NCBI GenBank assembly: GCA_947589575.1
Contig: CANQBM010000001.1
Span: 62,001 to 126,000 of the forward strand
Direction of reading: 5' to 3'
DNA length: 64,000 nucleotides
DNA from: an uncultured Clostridia bacterium
GTDB taxonomy: Bacteria; Bacillota; Clostridia; Oscillospirales; Acutalibacteraceae
In this document: in pieces, positions 1-9,182 of the stretch
Numbering within the stretch: position 1 is the first letter of the stretch
Layout: every line of letters begins with the position of its first letter
Made by a program: the position numbers and the translations under genes
Notes under the pieces: generated by a model
What the model was told of the DNA's origin: nothing
What the model saw: only the letters and a program-made list of their open reading frames with translations
Database searches by the model: none

Positions 1-1674
1 GACGCTCTTGGCGGAGAGATGGGAAAGGCTGCCGACAAGTACTGCCTACAGTCGCGTATGCTTAATTTAGGAAAGGGACCGGCTGTTCATTCACTCAGAG
101 CGCAGATTGACAGACGCGAATATTCTGCCGGTATGAAGCATACTCTTGAATTACAGGACAATCTTGACATAAGGCAGGGCGAAATTGTAGATATTAAGCA
201 ACTTAAAAACGGAATGTGGCAAATAAAAACAAAGCTTGAAGCAATTTTTACCGCAAAGGCTGTTATTATAGCGACAGGAACATTTTTGGGCGGCAGAGTA
301 TACATAGGTGATATTTCTTATGAAAGCGGACCTGACGGAATGTTCCCTTCAACTGATTTGGCGGCAGCGCTTAAAAGACTTAATATTCCGCTTAGAAGAT
401 TTAAAACAGGTACGCCTCCGAGAATAAACAGAAGGTCAATAGATTTTTCAAAGCTTGAGGAGCAGCCGGGTGATGAGGAAACGACCCCGTTCAGTTTTGA
501 TACAAAGACTCCGCCTAAAAACAAGGTTTCCTGCCACATAACATATACAAACGACAAAACAAAGCGGATAATACTTGATAATCTTCACAGGAGCCCTATG
601 TATTCAGGTAAAATTGAGGGAAAGGGTCCTCGTTATTGTCCGAGTTTTGAGGATAAAATCGTTAGATTTTCTGACAAGGAAAGGCATCAGCTTTTTATTG
701 AGCCGTGCGGACTTAATACTGAGGAAATGTATATTCAGGGTTTATCATCTTCTCTCCCCGAAGACGTACAGCTTGATTTTATTCATACAATACCGGGACT
801 TGAAAACGCACAGGTTATGCGCGCGGCTTATGCTATTGAGTACGACTGCGTTGATCCGACGGCGCTTAGAGCAACTCTTGAATTTAATGAATTTAACGGG
901 CTGTACGGCGCGGGTCAGTTTAACGGCTCAAGCGGTTATGAGGAGGCGGCGGCGCAGGGGCTTGTAGCGGGTATAAACGCGGCGTTAAAAATTAAGGGGA
1001 AGGAACCGCTCATTCTTGACAGGGGCGGTTCGTATATCGGTACTCTTATTGACGACCTTGTTACAAAAGGCTGTACAGACCCGTATAGAATGATGACAAG
1101 CAGGAGTGAATACCGCTTAGTTCTTAGACAAGATAACGCGGATTTTCGATTAACTCCTATAGGTTACAAAATAGGCTTGATTTCAAAGGAAAGGTATGAT
1201 AAATTTTTAATTAAGGAAAAATGTTTTAACACAGAGCTTAAGCGTATTACTGAAAAATCAATTCCTTTGACAGATTCTTTGCGCCGGATTTTGATTGACT
1301 GCAAAACGACTCCCCTTGAACGAGGATGTAAAATGATTGAATTAATCAAGCGTCCGCAGGTTACGTATAAGGCTTTGACGCCCATTGACGATGATCGTCC
1401 CGATTTGCCGAAAGAGATTTTTGAGCAGGTTGAGATTGCGGTCAAGTACGAGGGATATATCGCAAGGCAGGAGCAGCAAATCAAGGAAATGCGCCGAATC
1501 GAGTGTAAAAAAATTCCAAAAGACATTGATTATAAATCCCTGAAAGGACTTAGGCTCGAAGCAGTTGAAAAGCTGTCTAAAATAAGACCGGAAAATTTAG
1601 GGCAGGCAGGACGAATCAGCGGAGTTAATCCCGCCGATGTTGCTGCGCTTAACATTATTTTGGAGACATTATGA
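1..1674 (+). CDS. mnmG: tRNA uridine-5-carboxymethylaminomethyl(34) synthesis enzyme MnmG (5' truncated by window edge)
   Basis: Frame is open from base 1 (DALGGEMGKAADK...); conserved MnmG motifs FKTGTPPRI, MTSRSEYRL, and GINAALK; followed by rsmG. Confidence 0.97.
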   Translation, partial: DALGGEMGKAADKYCLQSRMLNLGKGPAVHSLRAQIDRREYSAGMKHTLELQDNLDIRQGEIVDIKQLKNGMWQIKTKLEAIFTAKAVIIATGTFLGGRVYIGDISYESGPDGMFPSTDLAAALKRLNIPLRRFKTGTPPRINRRSIDFSKLEEQPGDEETTPFSFDTKTPPKNKVSCHITYTNDKTKRIILDNLHRSPMYSGKIEGKGPRYCPSFEDKIVRFSDKERHQLFIEPCGLNTEEMYIQGLSSSLPEDVQLDFIHTIPGLENAQVMRAAYAIEYDCVDPTALRATLEFNEFNGLYGAGQFNGSSGYEEAAAQGLVAGINAALKIKGKEPLILDRGGSYIGTLIDDLVTKGCTDPYRMMTSRSEYRLVLRQDNADFRLTPIGYKIGLISKERYDKFLIKEKCFNTELKRITEKSIPLTDSLRRILIDCKTTPLERGCKMIELIKRPQVTYKALTPIDDDRPDLPKEIFEQVEIAVKYEGYIARQEQQIKEMRRIECKKIPKDIDYKSLKGLRLEAVEKLSKIRPENLGQAGRISGVNPADVAALNIILETL

Positions 1675-2381
1675 TTGATTTTGCTTTACTTAAAAATGAG
1701 GTTGAAAAAATCGGGATTAATCTTGATCAATACGGATTTGACAGATTTGATGCGTATGCAGAAAGACTTGTCCGCTGGAATAATCACGTTAACCTTACAG
1801 CTATTACAGCGCCTGACGATATTGTTATAAAGCATTTTGCCGACAGTTTGTATATTTTGAAATATGTGCAAATGAGCAAAGCGCAGAAACTTATTGACAT
1901 CGGGACAGGCGCGGGATTCCCGGGACTTCCCCTTCTCATTGCCGAATCGGAGCTTGAAGTTGATTTTGTGGACAGCGTCGGGAAAAAACTTGCGTTTATC
2001 AAGGACGTTCTCAGAAATTCCGGATTAGTAGCAAGTGTTATACATAATCGCGCAGAAGAGCTTGGCAAAGATGAAGAATACCGTGAAAAATATGATTATG
2101 CTGTCGCAAGAGCGGTTGCACCGCTGAATGTGCTGTGTGAATACGGAATGCCTCTTGTTAAGCCCGGAGGACTTTTTATCTCATTAAAAGGTTCAACAGG
2201 CAAACAGGAATTAAAGCAGGCTGAGAACGCAATAAAAATTTTAGGCGGTGAGCTTTTGCGCTTTGACGAGTATACTCTTTCAAACGGAGACGAGAGAAGC
2301 ATAATTATTGTAAGAAAAATTTCGCACACACCGACAAAATACCCGAGAAAGTCTAAAAAAATAAGCACCCGCCCGCTCTAA
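1671..2381 (+). CDS. rsmG: 16S rRNA (guanine(527)-N7)-methyltransferase RsmG
   Basis: DIGTGAGFPGLPLLIA SAM motif; ATGA overlap with mnmG. Confidence 0.96.
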   Translation: MIDFALLKNEVEKIGINLDQYGFDRFDAYAERLVRWNNHVNLTAITAPDDIVIKHFADSLYILKYVQMSKAQKLIDIGTGAGFPGLPLLIAESELEVDFVDSVGKKLAFIKDVLRNSGLVASVIHNRAEELGKDEEYREKYDYAVARAVAPLNVLCEYGMPLVKPGGLFISLKGSTGKQELKQAENAIKILGGELLRFDEYTLSNGDERSIIIVRKISHTPTKYPRKSKKISTRPL

Positions 2382-2405
2382 TGTAACAATAATATGTCGA
2401 AGACT

Positions 2406-2437
2406 AAGGATTTCTCACGATGAGAAATCCTTTTTTT
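2406..2437 (+). terminator. Intrinsic terminator after rsmG
   Basis: AGGATTTCTCA-CGA-TGAGAAATCCT followed by a T-run. Confidence 0.85.
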
Positions 2438-2471
2438 CACGCAAACTTTATGTTATAGTAAAGTCAAGGAG

Positions 2472-3287
2472 ATGAGGCGGATGGAGCAAATAATTCAGAT
2501 TCCGACAGAGAAATTATTACCTAATCCGTATCAGCCAAGAAAGCAGTTTAAAAGCGAGGACATGCTTTCGCTTTCAGAATCAATAAGGGAAAACGGTGTG
2601 CTTCAGCCTCTTTTGTGCAGGCAGATAAATAACAGCGACTATTATGAGATTATTGCTGGTGAAAGACGTTTAAGGGCGTCAATACTTGCTAATCTTCAAA
2701 CTGTTCCCTGTGTAATAATTGACTGCGATTATGAATCGAGCGCGGTGCTTTCAATACTTGAAAATATACAGCGAAGCGATTTGGACTTCTTTGAAGAGGC
2801 GCAGGCAATCAGCCAGCTTATTGACCATTTTGGAATGACACAGGAGCAAATCGGAAAAAAGCTCGGAAAAAGTCAGTCATCCCTGTCGAACAAACTGCGC
2901 CTTCTTAAACTTCCTGTCGATGTAAGATATTTTATAGAGAAAGAGGGACTCACGGAACGGCACGCGAGGGCGTTACTGAGGCTTGAAACCGAAAGGGATA
3001 TGTGGACAACCCTTAAAATTATCAAGGAAAGAGGGTTAAATGTCGAACAGACCGAGGCATACATAGACTCAATAACCGACAAAAAAATTAAGCCGAGAAG
3101 AAACGTAGTTAAGATATTTAAAGATGTCAGGATATTTGTAAATACCGTCAACCGGGCTATTCAGACAATGAAAGACGCAGGGATTGACGCAGTGTCCGAT
3201 AAAACCGAAACAGATGAATATATAGAATTCAGAGTTAGAATACCGAAAGATGCGCACGATGGCGGCGCAAAATCCAACCCAGCTTAA
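2472..3287 (+). CDS. noc: ParB-like nucleoid occlusion protein Noc
   Basis: ParB N-domain (QPLLCRQ..., GERRLRA, ENIQRSDL), HTH; located next to rsmG, with a separate parAB downstream. Confidence 0.85.
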   Translation: MRRMEQIIQIPTEKLLPNPYQPRKQFKSEDMLSLSESIRENGVLQPLLCRQINNSDYYEIIAGERRLRASILANLQTVPCVIIDCDYESSAVLSILENIQRSDLDFFEEAQAISQLIDHFGMTQEQIGKKLGKSQSSLSNKLRLLKLPVDVRYFIEKEGLTERHARALLRLETERDMWTTLKIIKERGLNVEQTEAYIDSITDKKIKPRRNVVKIFKDVRIFVNTVNRAIQTMKDAGIDAVSDKTETDEYIEFRVRIPKDAHDGGAKSNPA

Positions 3288-3330
3288 AACGGGAAACCGT
3301 TTTAACATATTCTCCTCTTTTCATCACGTG

Positions 3331-3358
3331 GAAAAAACGAGCGAAAGCTCGTTTTTTC
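3331..3358 (+). terminator. Intrinsic terminator after noc
   Basis: GAAAAAACGAGC-GAAA-GCTCGTTTTTTC perfect hairpin with U-tract. Confidence 0.9.
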
Positions 3359-3387
3359 TGCATTTATGAGCAATTATTTGAGCCTTG

Positions 3388-3403
3388 TGTTTCATATGAA
3401 ACA
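3388..3403. promoter_or_regulatory. parS-like site 1 (TGTTTCATATGAAACA)
   Basis: 16-bp perfect palindrome, parS consensus with centre CATATG instead of CACGTG. Confidence 0.7.
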
Positions 3404-3505
3404 AAACACAATATATAGAATTTCATATAAACTATGTTTTTATATTAGTATTTAGAGATACAACTATTGAATAAAGTTTAGGCAAATTTTAACAGGTATA
3501 ATTTT

Positions 3506-3521
3506 TGTTTCACATGAAACA
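3506..3521. promoter_or_regulatory. parS-like site 2 (TGTTTCACATGAAACA)
   Basis: 15/16 match to TGTTTCACGTGAAACA. Confidence 0.85.
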
Positions 3522-3575
3522 TCTATATATTGTATAACCAAATTAAATTGATACTAAATTTAAAAAATTTTCCCC

Positions 3576-3591
3576 TGTTTCACGTGAAACC
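3576..3591. promoter_or_regulatory. parS site 3 (TGTTTCACGTGAAACC)
   Basis: 15/16 match to canonical parS with intact CACGTG core, just upstream of parA. Confidence 0.92.
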
Positions 3592-3644
3592 TCTTGCGCG
3601 CCGGTATGTATATATTGTATAATGTATAACACGGAGGTGCTGTT

Positions 3645-4406
3645 ATGGGTAAAACCGTATCAATTTTTAACCAAAAAGGCGGAGTCGGCAAAACTACAAC
3701 CTGTATCAATTTTGCCGCCGCGCTGGGAAATAAAGGAAAGAAAACCCTGTTAGTTGATGTTGACCCTCAGGGCAACAGTACGAGCGGCGTCGGAATTGAC
3801 AAATCAAATATTGAAACATCGGCATATGATGTTCTTATAAATGATGTTCCGGCAAATGAGGTTGTTCTTGAAACTGAATTTAAAAATTTGTACATCCTCC
3901 CTGCTAATATGGATTTAGCCGGCGCTGAGCTAGAGCTTGCTGAACTTGAAAACCGTTTTGCCACGCTGAAAAGAGCGTTGGCACCGCTTGTTATGGAGTA
4001 TGACTTTATTATTATTGACTGTCCTCCAAGTCTTGGCTTGCTTAGTTTAAATGCTTTAGCAGCTTCCGATACGCTGATAGTGCCGTTACAGTGTGAATAT
4101 TATGCATTAGAAGGGTTAAGCCAGCTCATAAGCACAGTACGCACGGTTAAGCAAAACTATAACGAACATTTAGAGCTTGAGGGAATTATTTTTACGATGT
4201 ATGATAACAGGCTTAAGCTTAATCAACAGGTTATGGACGAAGTTGATAAGTTTTTCCCTAAAAAAGCGTATAAAACACGTATTCCGCGAAGTGTTAAATT
4301 AGCGGAAGCGCCAAGTTTTGGAAAGCCGATAATTTATTATGAAAAATATTCAAAACCAAGCTTTGCATATAAGAAACTGACAGATGAATTTTTAAAGAAA
4401 CAATAA
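3645..4406 (+). CDS. parA: Chromosome partitioning ATPase ParA (Soj)
   Basis: Deviant Walker A KGGVGKTT, DVDPQGN, IIDCPPSLG. Confidence 0.96.
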   Translation: MGKTVSIFNQKGGVGKTTTCINFAAALGNKGKKTLLVDVDPQGNSTSGVGIDKSNIETSAYDVLINDVPANEVVLETEFKNLYILPANMDLAGAELELAELENRFATLKRALAPLVMEYDFIIIDCPPSLGLLSLNALAASDTLIVPLQCEYYALEGLSQLISTVRTVKQNYNEHLELEGIIFTMYDNRLKLNQQVMDEVDKFFPKKAYKTRIPRSVKLAEAPSFGKPIIYYEKYSKPSFAYKKLTDEFLKKQ

Positions 4407-4416
4407 GAGGTGGAAT

Positions 4417-5265
4417 ATGGCTAAAAGACAATCGGGCTTAGGAAAAGGTTTAAACGCGCTGATGCTCGAAAATTCGGTAGATGATATGACAGCGACAAAC
4501 ACCTTGTCAATCAACGAAATTGTTCCAAATAAAGACCAGCCGAGAAAAACATTTGATGAAGGCGCTTTACAGGAGTTGGCGGATAGCATTACACAGCATG
4601 GAGTGTTGCAGCCTCTTCTTGTAAGACCTTTACCCTCAGGAGGGTATCAGCTTGTTGCAGGCGAACGTCGTTGGAGAGCGTCAAGAATCGCCGGTTTAAA
4701 GGAGGTTCCTGTTGTCATAAAAGAACTTTCAGATGTTGAAACAATGGAAATTGCAATCATTGAAAACCTGCAGAGAGAGGATCTTAACCCTATTGAAGAG
4801 GCGGAGGGTTTACAGGCGCTTATTGACCGCTGTGGTTTTACACAAGAAGAAGTCGCTGTTTCAGTTGGTAAGTCGCGCCCTGCGATTGCAAATTCGCTCA
4901 GGCTCTTAAAATTACCGCAGGACATACGTGATATGACCAGAAAAGGAGAAATTTCAGCAGGTCACGCAAGAGCTCTTCTTGCATTTGACAACGATGCAAT
5001 GATTTATGAGGTGGCTGACAATATAATCAGAAACAATTTAACAGTCCGTGATGTTGAACGGCTCGCTAAAATTACCGACAAACCCGCAAGAGTCCGCTCT
5101 GTAGGCAGAAGACGTGATTCCTTTTATGATGAGGTTGAAATTTCTCTGTCAGAGGTTCTCGGAAGAAAGGTAAAAGTTTATAACGGCAGAGGCAGGGGCA
5201 CACTTGAAATTGAGTTTTATTCTGCCGATGATTTAAAGGAAATTGCAAATAAGTTAGGAGAGTAA
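4417..5265 (+). CDS. parB: Chromosome partitioning protein ParB (Spo0J)
   Basis: ParB/Spo0J motifs GERRWRASRIAGL, ENLQREDLNPIEEA; directly after parA. Confidence 0.96.
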   Translation: MAKRQSGLGKGLNALMLENSVDDMTATNTLSINEIVPNKDQPRKTFDEGALQELADSITQHGVLQPLLVRPLPSGGYQLVAGERRWRASRIAGLKEVPVVIKELSDVETMEIAIIENLQREDLNPIEEAEGLQALIDRCGFTQEEVAVSVGKSRPAIANSLRLLKLPQDIRDMTRKGEISAGHARALLAFDNDAMIYEVADNIIRNNLTVRDVERLAKITDKPARVRSVGRRRDSFYDEVEISLSEVLGRKVKVYNGRGRGTLEIEFYSADDLKEIANKLGE

Positions 5266-5267
5266 AT

Positions 5268-6554
5268 ATGCTTGATATAAAATTCGTAAGGGAAAATCCC
5301 GATATAGTAAAGGAAAACATAAGAAAAAAATTTCAGGACAAAAAACTTCCACTTGTCGACGAAGTTGTTAAGCTTGACGAAGAAAGGCGCGCCGTTATGT
5401 CAAGAGCGGATGAACTCCGCGCAAACAGAAATAAGCTTTCTAAGGAAATAGGAGCTTTGATGTCCAAGGGCAAAAAGGAAGAGGGAATGGCTATCCGAGA
5501 GCAGGTAAACGCGCAGGCTAAAGAGCTTGACGAGCTTGCCGTAAAGGAAAAGGAGCTCAACGAAAAGGTTACGTCAATTATGATGTCTATTCCTAATATT
5601 ATTGATGAGTCCGTACCTATCGGTAAGGACGACAGCGAAAATGTCGAGGTGAAGAGATACGGAGAACCCAAAGTTCCGGATTATGAAATTCCTTATCATA
5701 CGGATATTATGGAAACATTTGACGGAATTGATCTTGAATCCGCAGGAAAAGTCGCCGGAAACGGATTTTATTATCTTATGGGTGATATTGCAAGGCTTCA
5801 CAGCGCGGTTATAAGCTATGCCAGAGATTTTATGATTGACAGGGGCTTTACCTACGTTGTTCCTCCGTTTATGATAAGGTCAAATGTTGTTACAGGCGTA
5901 ATGAGCTTTGAGGAAATGGATGCGATGATGTATAAAATTGAGGGCGAGGACCTTTATCTTATCGGCACGTCGGAGCACTCAATGATAGGTAAGTTTATTG
6001 ATACAATCACACCTGAATCAGAACTGCCTAAGACTTTAACATCATATTCACCCTGTTTCCGCAAGGAAAAGGGCGCACACGGAATTGAGGAGCGCGGGGT
6101 ATACCGTATCCACCAGTTTGAAAAGCAGGAAATGGTAGTTGTCTGCAAGCCGGACGAATCAAAAATGTGGTTTGATAAGCTGTGGCAGAATACAGTTGAT
6201 TTATTCCGCTCGCTTGATATTCCCGTAAGAACACTTGAATGCTGTTCTGGTGACCTTGCTGATTTAAAAGTTAAATCGGTAGATGTAGAGGCGTGGTCTC
6301 CAAGACAAAAGAAATATTTTGAAGTAGGCTCATGCTCAAATCTTACGGACGCACAGGCAAGACGGCTTAAAATAAGAGTAAAGGGAGAGAACGGAAACTA
6401 TCTTGCTCATACGCTCAACAATACCGTTGTTGCCCCTCCGAGGATGCTTATTGCTTTTCTTGAAAATAATTTACAGGAGGACGGCTCTGTTCTTATTCCC
6501 GAGGCGCTTCGTATGTATATGGGGGGCAAGGACAGAATTGTTCCGAAAAAATAA
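5268..6554 (+). CDS. serS: Seryl-tRNA synthetase
   Basis: Coiled-coil N-terminus; class II motifs FRKEKGAHGIEERGVYRIHQFEKQE and NGNYLAHTLNNT. Confidence 0.97.
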   Translation: MLDIKFVRENPDIVKENIRKKFQDKKLPLVDEVVKLDEERRAVMSRADELRANRNKLSKEIGALMSKGKKEEGMAIREQVNAQAKELDELAVKEKELNEKVTSIMMSIPNIIDESVPIGKDDSENVEVKRYGEPKVPDYEIPYHTDIMETFDGIDLESAGKVAGNGFYYLMGDIARLHSAVISYARDFMIDRGFTYVVPPFMIRSNVVTGVMSFEEMDAMMYKIEGEDLYLIGTSEHSMIGKFIDTITPESELPKTLTSYSPCFRKEKGAHGIEERGVYRIHQFEKQEMVVVCKPDESKMWFDKLWQNTVDLFRSLDIPVRTLECCSGDLADLKVKSVDVEAWSPRQKKYFEVGSCSNLTDAQARRLKIRVKGENGNYLAHTLNNTVVAPPRMLIAFLENNLQEDGSVLIPEALRMYMGGKDRIVPKK

Positions 6555-7279
6555 TGCAGATTATTTTTGTAATTATCGGTGTACTGATATTTATTTCTTT
6601 TGCGGGCGCAGTATTTTACGGCGTGCTTAATTTCGGGAATATTGCAGGGATGGCATTCGGCGCACTGTATGTCTTATTTGGTTTACTGATAAACAGACTT
6701 GACACGCCAAATCAAATTCTGTCTGCTGTTATTGCTCTTTGTATTTTCCTGCTTGTTGTTTTAAAAATGAGAGATATTTATGTAGCAGGAAAAACGACGG
6801 CAGACAGAGGACAAGTAATTATTGTTCTGGGATGCAGAGTAAGGGGAAATGAACCAAGCGCCGAGCTTATAAAAAGGGCTGACGCTGCATATAAATTTCT
6901 TTTACTAAATCCTGATTCTGTCGCGATTCTCAGCGGAGGACAGGGCAAAGACGAAAATATTTCAGAGGCGCTTTGTCTGCAGCAGCTCCTTCTTGACAGA
7001 GGTATAATGAAGGACAGATTAATTTTAGAGGACAAATCCTCCTCAACAGAAGAAAATATCAAAAACTCACTTGAAATAATGGCGCAGCTCGGCATGAAAA
7101 AAGAGGCAGCTGTTGCCACCTCTATGTATCATCAAAAGAGGGCGCAGATAATTTGCAAACGATACGGATTATCCGTTAAAGCGGTTTCATCAAAAACAAG
7201 GACTGCGCTCCTGCCGACCTTTCTTATGCGAGAGATTTTTGCCTTAGCAAAAGAATATATTATTAATAAAATCGGATAA
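6554..7279 (+). CDS. YdcF/SanA/ElyC family (DUF218) membrane protein
   Basis: VIIVLGCRVRGNEPSAELIKRADAAY...AILSGGQGKDE...EDKSSSTEEN; N-terminal TM helices; TAATG overlap with serS. Confidence 0.85.
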   Translation: MQIIFVIIGVLIFISFAGAVFYGVLNFGNIAGMAFGALYVLFGLLINRLDTPNQILSAVIALCIFLLVVLKMRDIYVAGKTTADRGQVIIVLGCRVRGNEPSAELIKRADAAYKFLLLNPDSVAILSGGQGKDENISEALCLQQLLLDRGIMKDRLILEDKSSSTEENIKNSLEIMAQLGMKKEAAVATSMYHQKRAQIICKRYGLSVKAVSSKTRTALLPTFLMREIFALAKEYIINKIG

Positions 7280-7462
7280 AAATAAGTATGTTTTTATAAT
7301 ATGTGTTAAAAAATTTACAGTAAACAACAGTCGAGTAACGGTATTATTTCTTGACTTTAAAAACGGTTATTGTTTTCGGTATGAAACAGCAATTTCTTAT
7401 TCAAATTAAAATTATTGATGTATCAGAGACAATATAAGAATATTTTAAAGCAGGTGGGTATA

Positions 7463-7609
7463 ATGAAAAAACTGTTTTGCAATCTTAAACCGTTTTTATC
7501 CTATCGGTGCGTATTTGCGGTTCTTTCTGTTGTTTTGCCGATTGCTCCGTTTTTTATCGGAAGTTTGATTAAAAATAAAAGAATTCACAGTGAATTAATT
7601 TCGCTGTGA
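7463..7609 (+). CDS. Small putative membrane peptide (48 aa)
   Basis: AGGTGGG SD 5-7 nt upstream of ATG; one hydrophobic segment (VFAVLSVVLPIAPFFIG). Confidence 0.4.
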   Translation: MKKLFCNLKPFLSYRCVFAVLSVVLPIAPFFIGSLIKNKRIHSELISL

Positions 7610-7697
7610 ATCAAATGTACCTTAATTTATTATATTATATAAATAAGCGTAACAACATTGGGCATTATTGCCGTTGTTACTCTTATTTACATTTATC

Positions 7698-8585
7698 TTA
7701 TAAAGTTTTCCACAAAAGCTGATTGCTTTCAAAATCGGCTGTGATTTTTCCGTTGTCCTTCAGGTATGACAGATATGAGCGTACCGTACTGCCCACAAGA
7801 GCATACTGTTCAAAATTCATAGAAAGATTAAAACTGTCAAAAATCTTTGTTAAAAGCGACTCAAAGCACATAGGCGTTTTAAGAATACTTTGAATTTTTT
7901 GAGAAATCTCATAGACCTTTTCACGGTTAAGCTTTACAAGACCTTTTATATTATCTGTCACCTCCGCGTGTGCGGGGACGAAAACCTTTGCCTGCATTCT
8001 TTCAACCATATCAAGAGTATTCAGATATGCCTCAATATCATATATAAATGAAATCTGATATTTATTAAGTGTGCTTTCACTGCTTACGCAATCGGCGAGG
8101 AACACTGTGTTGTCAGGAGTACGAATACCGATCATATCAAAAAAATGACCGGGAAGATTAATGATTTCTAATTCCTTTGGAAAATCGGCGTCGGTAATAT
8201 TAACCGCGTCGCTTTTATCCGCAAGCAGAAATTTATGCCTTAAATCTTTGCATGGATAACCTCCGTATAAAAACGAAGGCTCCAAAATCGGATATTTTGT
8301 AAATGCCGTTTCAACACCTTTGGCAAAAATTTTGCAGTCTGTTTGATTTTGCAGATATTTATTGCCTCCGATATGGTCGGCATTTGAATGAGTGTTGATT
8401 ATCCCCCTTAGTTTCCAGCCGTTTTCGTCAAGAATTTTGCGTACTTTTCTGCCGGCGTCCTTATCGTTTCCGCTGTCTATAAGATAAACGTCCGTGTCAG
8501 TTGCCTTGTAAATTCCGATTTTTGCAGGACAGTTTATATAATAGCTTTTTTCATTAATCTGATTTAACTCAAACATTTTAATCAT
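7698..8585 (-). CDS. MBL-fold metallo-hydrolase
   Basis: NTHSNADHIGGN motif; PGHFFDMIG; VPAHAEVT. Confidence 0.9.
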   Translation of the reverse strand: MIKMFELNQINEKSYYINCPAKIGIYKATDTDVYLIDSGNDKDAGRKVRKILDENGWKLRGIINTHSNADHIGGNKYLQNQTDCKIFAKGVETAFTKYPILEPSFLYGGYPCKDLRHKFLLADKSDAVNITDADFPKELEIINLPGHFFDMIGIRTPDNTVFLADCVSSESTLNKYQISFIYDIEAYLNTLDMVERMQAKVFVPAHAEVTDNIKGLVKLNREKVYEISQKIQSILKTPMCFESLLTKIFDSFNLSMNFEQYALVGSTVRSYLSYLKDNGKITADFESNQLLWKTL

Positions 8586-8612
8586 CTCTTTTAAAAAACA
8601 GAAATTTTGCGG

Positions 8613-9137
8613 TTATTTTAAATATAAGGTTAGTTTTTTACTGTCCATTGTTTTTTTTACATCAATAACACGTTGGTTTGACGAACCGCGAAAGACAAGA
8701 GATATATCCTTTTTGTCCTCAATAAAGCGTCCGTCAACAAGCACATCAATCAGCTTGAGCATTTCCACGCTTATTTCAGTATGCGCTCTTGAATTTACCT
8801 TACCCGTAATTTCTTCAATCGTAAAGCCTGAATAGCACCATATGTCCTTGTTAGGAAAATGTTCCCTGAACATAGCCAGAAACGGCAAAAGGACTTTTTG
8901 GTTTTCAGGCTCAAACGGCTCGCCGCCGAGCAGCGACAGACCGTTTACCCAGTCGGGAGCGCAGGAATCAAATATTTCCTTGATTGTTTCTTCGGAAAAA
9001 GGTTTGCCAAAGCTGAAATCCCAAGTCTGTTCATTAAAGCAGTTTTTGCAGTGATGTCTGCATCCCGAAACGAAAAGGGAGGTCCTCACTCCTTCTCCGT
9101 TAGCAATATCATTTTTTTTAATTTCACCGTAATTCAT
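8613..9137 (-). CDS. nrdG: Anaerobic ribonucleoside-triphosphate reductase activating protein
   Basis: Radical SAM CxxxCxxC (CRHHCKNCFN), adjacent to nrdD. Confidence 0.95.
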   Translation of the reverse strand: MNYGEIKKNDIANGEGVRTSLFVSGCRHHCKNCFNEQTWDFSFGKPFSEETIKEIFDSCAPDWVNGLSLLGGEPFEPENQKVLLPFLAMFREHFPNKDIWCYSGFTIEEITGKVNSRAHTEISVEMLKLIDVLVDGRFIEDKKDISLVFRGSSNQRVIDVKKTMDSKKLTLYLK

Positions 9138-9147
9138 ATATAAATAA

Positions 9148-9176
9148 ACCTCCGAGGGTGATGTACTCCCGGAGGT
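9148..9176 (-). promoter_or_regulatory. Hairpin overlapping the nrdG Shine-Dalgarno in the nrdD-nrdG gap
   Basis: mRNA ACCUCCG...CGGAGGU 7-bp perfect stem; GGAGG in the 3' arm is the nrdG SD. Confidence 0.65.
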
Positions 9177-9182
9177 ATCTCC

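Noticed and set aside
575-967. 130-aa ORF overlapping mnmG in another frame
   Set aside because: Same-strand frame shadow of a conserved gene, RRRRR-rich end, no support.
3317-3340. TTTCATCACGTGGAAAA as a fourth parS
   Set aside because: Core CACGTG present but arms mismatched and it merges into the noc terminator.
3405-3420. ACACAATATATAGAAT resembling an NrdR box near parA
   Set aside because: No ribonucleotide reductase context; AT-rich chance similarity.
5266-5268. T-box leader before serS
   Set aside because: Only 2 bp separate parB and serS, so no room for a leader; serS appears to be read from the parAB transcript.
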